Below are positions 1 to 6,884 of a stretch of DNA of 11,979 nucleotides, piece after piece. The stretch is from JANSYP01 sp039184415 (lineage in GTDB: Bacteria; Pseudomonadota; Alphaproteobacteria; Rhodobacterales; Rhodobacteraceae). The notes beneath the pieces are model-generated. The model saw nothing but the letters and a program-made list of their open reading frames with translations. It did no database searches and had not been told where the DNA came from. Within the stretch, counting starts at the first letter, position 1, and each line of letters begins with the position of its first letter. Position numbers and translations under genes: made by a program. The stretch is from NCBI GenBank assembly GCA_039184415.1, contig JBCDBB010000118.1, forward strand, positions 1 to 11,979. The letters are read 5' to 3'.

Positions 1-764
1 GGGCGCCGGGCGCAGAGATCAAAGAGCGCGCGGCCCCCGGCAAGAGAGCCGGTAAAGCCCACCGCCCGGATCAGCGGATGCTGGACTAGCGCACCGCCCA
101 CCGCGGGGCCGCCATCCTGCACCAGCGAGAAGACGCCGGGATGCACGCCCTCGGCCTCGATCGCCGCGGCAATGGCCCGGGCCACGATTTCGCCCGTGCC
201 GGGATGGGCCGGGTGCCCCTTGGCCACGACCGGGCAGCCCGCGGCGAGCGCCGCAGCGGTGTCACCGCCCGCCACCGAAAAGGCGAGCGGAAAGTTCGAC
301 GCGCCAAAAACCGCCACCGGCCCCAGCGGACGCTGTATCAGCCGAAGGTCCGGGCGCGGCAGCGGCGCACGGTCGGGCAGCGCCGGATCATGCCTCAGAT
401 CCAGGTATTCACCCGTCTCGATATAGTCGGCGAAGTAGCGCATCTGGCCCGCCGTACGGCCGCGCTCGCCCTCCAGCCGGGCGGCGGGCAGACCGCTCTC
501 CTCGGTCCCGATCTCGGTGATCTCCGCCCCGCGCGCCTCGATCTCATCGGCGATGCGGCGCAGGAAGGCCGCCCGTTTCTCGCGCGTGCTCCAGCCATAG
601 GACAGGAACGCCTCTTCGGCGGCCTCGACCGCGGCATCGACATCGGCCGGCGTCCCGGCAGAGAACGCCCGCGCCGGCCCGCTCGCGGGCTGGGAGGAAA
701 ACGCCTCCGCCCCTCCGACCCACTGTCCTGCGATCAGGTGCTTGCCTGTGAAACTGATGGTCAT
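1..764 (-). CDS. NADP-type aldehyde dehydrogenase, 2-oxoglutarate-semialdehyde dehydrogenase-like (3' end off window)
   Basis: The first 254 residues of an aldehyde dehydrogenase are visible; the reading frame stays open to the left edge. The ATG at 764 is preceded by AGGAAAG at a normal distance and lies 19 bp after the pdxA-like stop. The N-terminus has the ALDH cofactor-domain layout: a GQWVGG start near residue 13, then GPVAVFGASNFPLAFS at about 148-163 with the conserved active-site Asn157, and GCPVVAKGHPAHPGT at about 176-190 with Lys182 as the coenzyme-binding lysine. VGFTGS lies at about 235-240. The GASNFPLAFSVAGGD and KGHPAHPGT wording is typical of the alpha-ketoglutarate-semialdehyde (2,5-dioxovalerate) dehydrogenase group, which ends non-phosphorylative sugar-acid pathways. 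The catalytic Cys and general-base Glu lie outside the window, so activity cannot be checked. It is the last visible gene of the operon. The substrate is inferred from family resemblance and neighbours. Confidence 0.92.
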   Translation of the reverse strand, partial: MTISFTGKHLIAGQWVGGAEAFSSQPASGPARAFSAGTPADVDAAVEAAEEAFLSYGWSTREKRAAFLRRIADEIEARGAEITEIGTEESGLPAARLEGERGRTAGQMRYFADYIETGEYLDLRHDPALPDRAPLPRPDLRLIQRPLGPVAVFGASNFPLAFSVAGGDTAAALAAGCPVVAKGHPAHPGTGEIVARAIAAAIEAEGVHPGVFSLVQDGGPAVGGALVQHPLIRAVGFTGSLAGGRALFDLCARR

Positions 765-783
765 GTGGTCTTTCCTGACGGGA

Positions 784-1842
784 TCAAACGGTTTCGGGTT
801 CAGCCGACACGCCTTCGGCCGCCTTGCGGTTGCTGGCCATGTTCAGACACATGGTGAAGGCGTTGAGCGTCGGCACGATATTGGCCTTGTTCTGCCCGGC
901 GATGTCGAAGGCCGTGCCATGGGCGGGCGTCGTCAGCGGCACCGGCAGCCCGGCCAGAACCGACACGCCCCGGTCAAAGCCCAGAAGCTTGATCGCGATC
1001 TGGCCCTGGTCGTGATACATCGTGACGACCGCGTCATACTCGCCGTCCCGCACCTTCAGCCACAGCGTGTCCGCCGGATAAGGGCCGACGCAGTTCACCT
1101 GCTTCAGCTTGGCCTTCTCCACCGCGGGGCCGATCACGCGGATCTCCTCGTCGCCCATCAGCCCGCCATCGCCGGCATGGGGGTTGTAGGCCGCGACCAC
1201 GATCCGCGGCCGGTCATAGCCCGCGGATTTCAGCGTCCGGTCAGCCAGATGAATGCTCTCCTCGACGCGCTCGATGGTCAGAAGGTCCGGCACGTCCTTC
1301 ATCGCGACATGGCTCGTGACGCGCCCGTTCCACATGCCGTTGGCCACGTTGAACTCGCTGGGCCGGCTCTTGAGACCAAAGAACTCCCGCGCATAGCCGA
1401 GCTCGTCATTGAAGGCGTTGCCGCCCAGATGCATGCTCTCCTTGTTGAAGGGCATGAAGGTGACCCCGTCGGCGATCCCGTCCCGGCAGAGCTCCAGCGC
1501 CCGGTGCAGACCCGAGATCGAGGAAGCCCCGCCCGGGGCCGACACCTGCGCGACAGGCACCTCGGCGATGCCGTCGACGGGCATATCGAGATGCAGGATC
1601 TCGCCCTCGCCGATTTCCACCGGCGCGTCGAGCGGCGCGTGGCGGACGCCCTCGATCTCTGCGCCCACCTGCGCTTCGCCCCGCGCAAAGACCGCCGGGT
1701 CGCCGACCACGACCAGCTTTGCCCCGTCACGCACGCCCTCTTGGAGCAGGAGCTTGATCAGCAACTCCGGCCCGATCCCGGCAGGGTCGCCCTGGATCAG
1801 CGCAATCGTCTTTCGCTCGTCGAACGGAAGGGTCGGGATCAT
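784..1842 (-). CDS. PdxA-family NAD-dependent dehydrogenase (PdxA2-like), probably sugar-acid catabolism
   Basis: A 352-residue protein of the 4-hydroxythreonine-4-phosphate dehydrogenase family. Visible motifs: GDPAGIGPE (18-26), PFNKESMHLGG (131-141), and the three metal-ligand histidines in SHVAMKD (His178), YNPHAGDGG (His222) and YHDQGQ (His277), followed by HGTAFDIAG (309-316). All three histidines that bind the divalent metal in PdxA are present, so the enzyme looks intact. Family members oxidise a 3-hydroxy-4-phospho acid with NAD and then decarboxylate. PdxA itself acts in vitamin B6 synthesis, but the context here (transporter, dehydratase, GntR, aldehyde dehydrogenase) points to the PdxA2 branch used in acid-sugar catabolism. 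Those homologues usually work with a DUF1537 kinase, which is not in this window. The start is 3 bp after the gntR stop, with GGAG inside the gntR 3' end, so translation is probably coupled. The exact substrate is unknown. Confidence 0.9.
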   Translation of the reverse strand: MIPTLPFDERKTIALIQGDPAGIGPELLIKLLLQEGVRDGAKLVVVGDPAVFARGEAQVGAEIEGVRHAPLDAPVEIGEGEILHLDMPVDGIAEVPVAQVSAPGGASSISGLHRALELCRDGIADGVTFMPFNKESMHLGGNAFNDELGYAREFFGLKSRPSEFNVANGMWNGRVTSHVAMKDVPDLLTIERVEESIHLADRTLKSAGYDRPRIVVAAYNPHAGDGGLMGDEEIRVIGPAVEKAKLKQVNCVGPYPADTLWLKVRDGEYDAVVTMYHDQGQIAIKLLGFDRGVSVLAGLPVPLTTPAHGTAFDIAGQNKANIVPTLNAFTMCLNMASNRKAAEGVSAEPETV

Positions 1843-1845
1843 GGC

Positions 1846-2556
1846 TCAGCTCTGCTCCGCATTTTTGTAAGCGGCCGTGATATTGACGACCGTCGTTTCG
1901 AGATGCCGCCGCATCTGGCGCGCCGTCTCGCTGGCGTCGCGCCGCTTCAGGGCGTCGATGATGTCGATATGCTGGCCCAGCGTGCTGTCGCGCTGGGCCC
2001 GCCGCTTGGACGAGATGAACCGCGCCCGCCAGAGCCGCGCATTGTACTGGGCATGGGTCGCGATCAGCGGCGCATTCCGGGCCGAGACGATAATCTTGCG
2101 GTGAAACGCCATATCCAGCTTGAAATATTCCAGCGGGTCAATGGTTTCCGGCGCGTTATTCATCTGGTCGCACAGCGCCGAGACCTCGGCGATCTCCGCA
2201 TCCGTCGCCGCCGCGCAGGCGAGCTCTCCGGCCAGGCTTTCGAGCGCGCCCAGCACCTGGAGGTTCTGGGCCAGTTCCTCGATCGTGGGGTTCGCGACAT
2301 AGGGCCGTCGCGTCGGCCCGTACTCGATCAGCCCCTCGCTTTCCAGCACGCGGATCGCCTCTTTCAGGGGCGTGCGGCTGATCCCCAGCCCCTCGGCCAG
2401 GTCGCGCTCGGAAAAGGCCATGCCCGGCGCCAGTTTCTCCAGCAGGATCAACTCGCGCAGCGTGTCCGCCGCCTCGTCGCTGAGGCTGCGCCGGGGCGCG
2501 ACACGGGCCTCGTTGGGCAGAAGATCCGAAATCCTCAGATGCGCTTGACTGATCAT
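1846..2556 (-). CDS. GntR-family transcriptional regulator, FadR/FCD subfamily
   Basis: 236 residues. The N-terminal winged helix-turn-helix spans about residues 25-88, with the recognition segment FSERDLAEGLGISRTPLKEA at 48-67 followed by IRVLESEGLI. The C-terminal all-helical FCD effector domain spans about 92-225. Its presumed metal/ligand set is visible as Asp148 and His152 (KLDMAFH), His196 and His218. FCD domains commonly bind small carboxylates or sugar acids, often through a metal. The ATG at 2556 follows AGAGGCAGGCC, a usable Shine-Dalgarno. The gene sits inside the operon, 31 bp after the dehydratase and 3 bp before pdxA. It is therefore likely a local autoregulated repressor released by the pathway substrate or an intermediate. 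The two TTGGTATnCCAA palindromes at the tctC promoter match the kind of operator this subfamily uses. The effector is not known. Confidence 0.95.
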   Translation of the reverse strand: MISQAHLRISDLLPNEARVAPRRSLSDEAADTLRELILLEKLAPGMAFSERDLAEGLGISRTPLKEAIRVLESEGLIEYGPTRRPYVANPTIEELAQNLQVLGALESLAGELACAAATDAEIAEVSALCDQMNNAPETIDPLEYFKLDMAFHRKIIVSARNAPLIATHAQYNARLWRARFISSKRRAQRDSTLGQHIDIIDALKRRDASETARQMRRHLETTVVNITAAYKNAEQS

Positions 2557-2587
2557 GGCCTGCCTCTCATTGCCTCAAATGCGGGGC

Positions 2588-3763
2588 TCATTCCTCGATC
2601 TCGAAATCACCCAGATGCCGGTCCGAGATCGTGATGCCCAGGCCCGGCAAATCGTCGTCCAGCTGCAGATAGCCGTCCACCGCCTCCGGGTCGCCGTCAA
2701 AGATATAGTAGAAAAGCTCGTTGCCGATCTCGACATCGAAGACCGGGAAATACTCGCTGATCATGCAATTCGCATTCGCCATGGTCAGATGATAGTTATG
2801 CATCTGCCCGGCATGGGGGATGACCGGCACCTGAAAGGCCTCGGCGATGGCGTTGATCTTCTGCGCCGCGGTGATGCCCCCCACCCGGTTGGTGTCGTAC
2901 TGCAGGACGCTGACGGCCTTGCGCGCGATCAGATCCTTGCAGCCTATCACTGAAAACTCATGCTCCCCGCCCGAGATCGGCACGATGCCCATGGCGTTGA
3001 GCTCCCGGTAGCCCTCCACATCGTCGGCGATCACCGGTTCCTCCAGCCAGCGCGGTTCGTACCTGGCGAGCTTGGGCAGCATCCGCTTGGCGTAATCAAG
3101 GGTCCAGCCCATGTAGCACTCGAGCATCAGATCGACGTCATAGCCGATGACCTCGCGCACGGCCTCGACGCGCTTGAGGTTCTCGCGCATCCCCGCCATG
3201 CCGTCCTTGGGCCCGAGCCCGAACCGCATCTTGTAGCCGGTATAGCCGTTCTTCTGCGCCTCCGCGGCCTCGGCCTGCATCACCTCCACATCGTCGGCAT
3301 AGAGCTTGGAGTAATAGACCGGGATCTTCTCCTTGGTACGCCCGCCCAAGAGCTTGAAGACCGGCTTGCCCGCGAGCTTGCCCATCAGGTCCCAGATCGC
3401 GATATCGATGGCCGAGATCGCGGTCATGCCAACGCCCTTGCGCCCCCAGGCATGGGTCTTGCGGTACATCTTTTCCCAGATATAGGCGTAGTCGAACGGG
3501 TCCTCGCCGATGACCAGCGGCGCGTAGACCTCGTCCACCGCCGTCTTCACGAGCGACGGTGCCAGCGCGGCATTGCCGATCCCCACCGTGCCGTCATCGG
3601 TCTCCACCTCGCAGGTCATCCACTGGTGAAAGCGGAAGGAGGACATCGCATCGCCCTTTTCCCACAGAAGGTCCGAGGCGTTGGTGCAGAACTGCCCCTT
3701 GGGCGGCACAGTCGGACCCGTCCATTTCCAGACGCGGGCGCGCACGGATGTGATCTTCGTCAT
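2588..3763 (-). CDS. Enolase-superfamily sugar-acid dehydratase (mandelate racemase / rhamnonate dehydratase-like)
   Basis: 391 residues: an enolase N-terminal capping domain (about 1-130) and a TIM-barrel domain (about 145-375). The barrel pattern resembles L-rhamnonate dehydratase: YKMRFGLGPKDG (177-188), LMLECYMGW (212-220), WLEEP (239-243), SGGEHEF (264-270), QYDTNRVGG (288-296) and VIPHAGQMHNYH (314-325). Metal ligands by alignment are Glu215, Glu241 and Glu267; the acid/base dyad is His317 with Asp290. Position 215 is normally Asp in this superfamily, so Glu is noteworthy. Members remove water from an aldonic acid to give a 2-keto-3-deoxy acid in the cytoplasm. The gene begins 3 bp after the tctA stop, with GGAGAG lying in the tctA end, which implies coupling. 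Membership in the dehydratase group is well supported. The actual acid (rhamnonate, lyxonate, another aldonate or an aldarate) cannot be told from sequence alone. Confidence 0.92.
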   Translation of the reverse strand: MTKITSVRARVWKWTGPTVPPKGQFCTNASDLLWEKGDAMSSFRFHQWMTCEVETDDGTVGIGNAALAPSLVKTAVDEVYAPLVIGEDPFDYAYIWEKMYRKTHAWGRKGVGMTAISAIDIAIWDLMGKLAGKPVFKLLGGRTKEKIPVYYSKLYADDVEVMQAEAAEAQKNGYTGYKMRFGLGPKDGMAGMRENLKRVEAVREVIGYDVDLMLECYMGWTLDYAKRMLPKLARYEPRWLEEPVIADDVEGYRELNAMGIVPISGGEHEFSVIGCKDLIARKAVSVLQYDTNRVGGITAAQKINAIAEAFQVPVIPHAGQMHNYHLTMANANCMISEYFPVFDVEIGNELFYYIFDGDPEAVDGYLQLDDDLPGLGITISDRHLGDFEIEE

Positions 3764-3766
3764 GGC

Positions 3767-5266
3767 TTACTCTCCGGTGGAAACCATCGGGTCCCGCTGG
3801 GTGAAGAGCCGGCGCCAGACAAAGGGGCCGAACAGCGCGAGGATGGTGAGCACGAAAAACAGAAGGGTCAGGGGCCGGGTGAACATCAGCCACCACTGGT
3901 CATCCAGCATGATCAGCGACTGGCCGAGGCGCTTCTCCAGCATGCCTCCGAGAATGAGCCCGATGGCCAGCGGCACGACCGAATAGCCGAAACGGCGCAT
4001 GAAATAGCCGATCACGCCCGCCGTCAGCGCGATATAGACATCGAGCATAGACTGGTCGAGCGCATAGGCCCCCACGATGGAAAAGGTGAAGACGACGGGC
4101 CAGAGGATCTGCACCGGGACAAAGGTGACGCGGGCAAAGATCTTGGCGCCGAAGAGCCCGACAAAGATGAACATGACATTCACCAAGAGCATCGCCCAGA
4201 AGATCGCATAGGCGAACTCGGCCTGTTCGGTGAACATGGTCGGCCCCGGCTGCAGCCCGTGGACCATGAGCCCGGCCAGGATCACCGCCGCCGTCGGGCT
4301 GCCGGGAATGCCGAGCGCCAGCGTCGGCACCATCGCGCCCCCGGTGGCGGAGTTGTTGGCGGCCTCCGACCCCGCGATCCCCTCGACCGAGCCCTTGCCG
4401 AACTCCTCGGGCGTCTTGGACCAGCGGCGCGCCTCGTTATAGCCGATCATCGATGCGACCGTCGCGCCCTCGGCCGGCAGGATACCGATGAAGGTGCCGA
4501 TCCCGGAACTGCGCAGGATCGTTTTCCAGACCCTCCGGTAATCGTCGCGACTGGGCAGCTTGATCGCCTTCATGAAGACCCGCTCGCGCGTCACATGCAT
4601 CCGCTCGGCCTGGACCAGCAGCTCGGAGATCCCGAAGATCCCGATCATGACGGGGACGAACCCGATCCCCTCGGACAGCTCGTTGAAGCCGAAGGTGAAG
4701 CGCTCGACCGTGGTCAGCAGGTCCTTGCCCACCGTCGCCAGTAACACGCCGAAGGCTCCGGCGATGATGTTCTTCAGCGGCGTCCCGTCCCCGATCGTCG
4801 CCAGCATGGAGATCCCGAAGACCGTCAGCGCGAAGTACTCCGGCGGGGCAAAGTTATAGGCCATCCGCGCCATGAGCGGTGCCGCCATCATCAGGCAGAC
4901 GACCGAGATTATCCCGCCGATGGTCGAGGACACCGTCGCCATTCCGAGCGCCCGGCCCGCCTCGCCCCGCTGCGCCAGCGGATAGCCGTCCAGGCAGGTC
5001 GTCGCACTGGCCGAGGTGCCGGGCGTGTTGATCAGGATCGCCGTGATCGCGCCGGCGAATGTCGCGGCACAGTAGATCGTTGTCAGGATCACGAACGCCG
5101 GGATCGGGTCCAGGGTGATGGTGAAGGGCAGCAGAAGTGCTGCGCCCGTGGTCGCGTTCAGCCCCGGCAGCGCGCCGATAATGACGCCCCCCAGCGTGGC
5201 CGCGAAAATCAGGACCAGAAGGTTCGGATCGGCGAGCGCCGCAAGACCGGCAAAAAGCGGTTCCAT
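3767..5266 (-). CDS. tctA: Tripartite tricarboxylate transporter large permease, TctA family
   Basis: 499 residues, a typical TctA length, strongly hydrophobic with about 11-12 predicted membrane spans. The N-terminal half carries the family signature GALPGLNATTGAALLLPFT (31-49) and AILINTPGTSASATTCLDG (76-94). A related segment recurs in the middle of the protein (about 285-335: SEAANNSATGGAMVPTLALG followed by IPGSPTAAVILAG), reflecting the internal duplication of the family. TctA is the membrane subunit that translocates the substrate delivered by the periplasmic TctC, driven by an ion gradient rather than ATP. The ATG at 5266 lies 4 bp after the tctB stop, and a GGTACGGGTGA stretch overlapping that stop provides the ribosome site. 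The neighbouring dehydratase and dehydrogenases suggest the cargo is a sugar acid rather than citrate; this is an inference. Confidence 0.97.
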   Translation of the reverse strand: MEPLFAGLAALADPNLLVLIFAATLGGVIIGALPGLNATTGAALLLPFTITLDPIPAFVILTTIYCAATFAGAITAILINTPGTSASATTCLDGYPLAQRGEAGRALGMATVSSTIGGIISVVCLMMAAPLMARMAYNFAPPEYFALTVFGISMLATIGDGTPLKNIIAGAFGVLLATVGKDLLTTVERFTFGFNELSEGIGFVPVMIGIFGISELLVQAERMHVTRERVFMKAIKLPSRDDYRRVWKTILRSSGIGTFIGILPAEGATVASMIGYNEARRWSKTPEEFGKGSVEGIAGSEAANNSATGGAMVPTLALGIPGSPTAAVILAGLMVHGLQPGPTMFTEQAEFAYAIFWAMLLVNVMFIFVGLFGAKIFARVTFVPVQILWPVVFTFSIVGAYALDQSMLDVYIALTAGVIGYFMRRFGYSVVPLAIGLILGGMLEKRLGQSLIMLDDQWWLMFTRPLTLLFFVLTILALFGPFVWRRLFTQRDPMVSTGE

Positions 5267-5270
5267 CGCG

Positions 5271-5711
5271 TCACCCGTACCAGAGGTTGGTCAGCACACC
5301 GCGCGGGAAGCGGATGTGAAAGACCTCGTCGAAGAGAAGAAAGATCAGGGCCGGGCTGATCACCGCGACCAGGACCAGGGCCCAGACCCGGCGCTCTCCC
5401 CAGACAAAGGCAAGCAGCCCGGCGAACACCCCCAGCCCGAGGAACAGATCGATCTGCGCAACCAGCGCGAAGACCGCGAACAGCCCCATACTGACCCAGG
5501 CGTTCATCGGCACCGGCGCATGGTCGATGGGCTTGTCGAAGATCATTACCAGTACCGCGAGTGCCATGATCAGGATCATGACCATCTGCGGGAAATCCGA
5601 CGGCTGCATGCCCCGCAGCAGGATCGGCGGCACCCGGTCGAACTGGGTGCTGAGCCAGAAGGCAACAAGGCAGAAGGCGATGATCCCGCAAGGGACCGCG
5701 TAGCGTGTCAT
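5271..5711 (-). CDS. tctB: Tripartite tricarboxylate transporter small permease, TctB family
   Basis: 146 residues with four to five hydrophobic helices (about 7-22, 41-58, 71-87, 88-104 and 108-127), as in the weakly conserved TctB family. Identification rests on size, membrane topology, the sequence GMQPSDFPQMV after the first helix (TctB proteins often have a short G/A-x-x-FP motif there) and position between tctC and tctA. TctB is the small membrane partner of TctA and is needed for transport, though its exact role is unclear. The ATG at 5711 has only a weak GGAT-like ribosome site. An 81-bp gap with a hairpin separates it from tctC, which may let the binding protein be made in excess over the permease. 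Confidence 0.9.
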   Translation of the reverse strand: MTRYAVPCGIIAFCLVAFWLSTQFDRVPPILLRGMQPSDFPQMVMILIMALAVLVMIFDKPIDHAPVPMNAWVSMGLFAVFALVAQIDLFLGLGVFAGLLAFVWGERRVWALVLVAVISPALIFLLFDEVFHIRFPRGVLTNLWYG

Positions 5712-5725
5712 GGGTCAGATCCGGC

Positions 5726-5742
5726 GTCTCAGGGGGTGAGAC
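5726..5742 (-). promoter_or_regulatory. Intercistronic hairpin between tctC and tctB
   Basis: GTCTCA and TGAGAC form a perfect 6-bp stem around a five-base loop (GGGGG on the plus strand). CCG/CGG just outside (5721-5723 and 5743-5745) can add pairs with a two-base bulge. There is no T-run, so this is not a classic terminator. Its place just after the binding-protein gene suggests an mRNA-stabilising or partial-attenuation element that raises TctC over TctBA; this is an inference. Confidence 0.5.
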
Positions 5743-5792
5743 CGGCCCGGCGCAGAGAGATGCACCGGACCGGCTCGGAACTCACTTGGGGC

Positions 5793-6758
5793 TCACTGCT
5801 CGATAAAGCCGAGCTCGCGCAGTGCCGCGTCCATGTCGGACTGCATGGAGGCCAGCTGGTTGCCCCAGACCTCTGAATCCGCGACGGAGCTCTTGTCGAG
5901 CCCGACGGAGGTCAGAAAGCCCTGATAGACGGTGTGGTTCATCGCGTTCAGCAGCGCTTCCTCAAGCTGCGCGGCCACCGCATCGGGCGTATCGGCATGG
6001 ACGACAAAGCCCCGGACGGTGGAGAAATTCGCATCGATCCCCAGTTCCTGGGCCGTGGCCACGTCGGGCAGGCCGCTCATCCGTTCGGGCGCGAGCACAA
6101 CGATGGGGCAGATATCACCCGCTTCGATCTGCGATCCGGCCTCGGCGAGGTTCAGCACCGCCACATCGACCGCACCCGCAACCAGCTGGGTCGCCAGTTC
6201 GCCGCCGCCTTCGAAGGGCACGATCTTGGGCGTTGCCAGCTCTCCGCGCCGGGCGAACATGAAGGCCGACACATCGTCGATCCCGCCCAGATGGGTGGTG
6301 CCATAGGTCAGCGGCTCGTCCTTCTGCGCCGCCACGAAGGCCTCGGCCGACTCGAATTCGCCACAGCGGGTCATCAGGATCTGCGGGTCGTCGGTGCCGC
6401 GCGCGATGGGCCGGACATCCTCCAGCGACATGTCGGTCTTGCCGAGCGCCACGGTCGCCGAATGGCCGATGGTGAAGGTCAGGATGCTGTGCCCGTCGGC
6501 GTCCTGGGTCAGGTAGTAATCCATCGCCGCCGCGCCGCCGCCGCCGCGCTTGTTGACCACGACCATATCCTCGCCGAGCTCGCGGCGCGCGCGGATCATC
6601 ATCATCCGCGTGGTCACGTCCGTGCCCCCGCCATTGCCGGCATGGGTGACGACCTCGATGGCTTTGGCCGGGAATTCCTCGGCGCTGACCAGGGTGGCCG
6701 CTGCCGCTCCCAGCGACGCGAGAGCAAAGGCCGACACTCTAAGAGCTTGTTTTTTCAT
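5793..6758 (-). CDS. tctC: Tripartite tricarboxylate transporter substrate-binding protein, TctC/Bug family
   Basis: 321 residues. The ATG at 6758 is chosen because a strong GGGAGGTGAC ribosome site directly precedes it and because the protein then begins with a good signal peptide: MKKQALR, a hydrophobic stretch of about residues 8-24, and a probable cleavage after VSA (26/27). The same frame is open further upstream to 7016, but that part crosses the promoter and operators and is not coding. Mature features are those of Bug/TctC proteins: EFPAKAIEVVTHAGNGGGTD (28-47), where the P-loop-like GxGGGTD segment contacts carboxylate substrates, then VVVNKRGGGGAAAMDYY and a later YGTTHLGGIDD. The protein acts in the periplasm and delivers substrate to TctAB. 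As first gene of the operon it is directly under the promoter and operators. The ligand is probably a carboxylated sugar derivative, but this is not proven. Confidence 0.95.
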   Translation of the reverse strand: MKKQALRVSAFALASLGAAAATLVSAEEFPAKAIEVVTHAGNGGGTDVTTRMMMIRARRELGEDMVVVNKRGGGGAAAMDYYLTQDADGHSILTFTIGHSATVALGKTDMSLEDVRPIARGTDDPQILMTRCGEFESAEAFVAAQKDEPLTYGTTHLGGIDDVSAFMFARRGELATPKIVPFEGGGELATQLVAGAVDVAVLNLAEAGSQIEAGDICPIVVLAPERMSGLPDVATAQELGIDANFSTVRGFVVHADTPDAVAAQLEEALLNAMNHTVYQGFLTSVGLDKSSVADSEVWGNQLASMQSDMDAALRELGFIEQ

Positions 6759-6780
6759 AGTCACCTCCCGTTGTTCTCCG

Positions 6781-6818
6781 GGAACAGAGAGAGACGCTAT
6801 GGGCGCTCCGCCTGTTCC
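6781..6818 (-). repeat. Inverted repeat in the tctC 5' untranslated region
   Basis: GGAACAG (6781-6787) and CTGTTCC (6812-6818) are perfect 7-bp complementary arms. A further TGTTC copy at 6772-6776 could pair with the same GAACA in a competing small hairpin with a 5-base loop (6772-6786). The whole lies between the predicted transcription start (near 6822) and the tctC ribosome site at about 6761-6769. Alternative pairings could influence translation, but this may be chance. Confidence 0.3.
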
Positions 6819-6828
6819 GATGGGCGGG

Positions 6829-6857
6829 GTCATAATTGGTATTCCAAATGTCGTCAA
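6829..6857 (-). promoter_or_regulatory. Predicted sigma-70 promoter of the tctC operon
   Basis: On the minus strand TTGACG (6857-6852) is a 5/6 match to the -35 consensus, followed by a 17-bp spacer and TATGAC (6834-6829), a 4/6 match to the -10. The predicted start near 6822 gives a leader of about 64 nt before the tctC ATG. The spacer contains operator-like site 1, as expected for a repressed promoter. Confidence 0.65.
6836..6847. promoter_or_regulatory. Operator-like palindrome, site 1 (inside promoter spacer)
   Basis: TTGGTATTCCAA, with flanking A/T pairs, is a near-perfect palindrome built on TTGG and CCAA arms around TATT. It resembles the TTGGTATACCAA-type sites bound by FCD-class GntR regulators such as UxuR/ExuR. 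It lies between the -35 and -10 boxes of the tctC promoter. Binding by the GntR protein encoded at 1846-2556 is an inference. Confidence 0.6.
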
Positions 6858-6870
6858 TGGAATTCGGAAT

Positions 6871-6882
6871 TTGGTATGCCAA
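6871..6882. promoter_or_regulatory. Operator-like palindrome, site 2 (upstream of -35)
   Basis: TTGGTATGCCAA repeats the first palindrome with only one internal base changed. Its centre is 35 bp from that of site 1, on the upstream side of the -35 box. Two copies this similar within 50 bp make a regulator-binding role much more likely than chance. The 35-bp spacing is about 3.3 helical turns, so the two sites are not obviously on the same DNA face. Confidence 0.55.
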
Positions 6883-6884
6883 AA

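Noticed and set aside
742..2634. Very long plus-strand open frame (630 codons) opposite pdxA and gntR
   Set aside because: Arg/His/Asp-rich product without any recognisable motif, produced by high-GC third positions of the real minus-strand genes.
2960..4744. Long plus-strand open frame (594 codons) opposite the dehydratase and tctA
   Set aside because: Low-complexity shadow of two clearly identified minus-strand genes; no ribosome site or domain.
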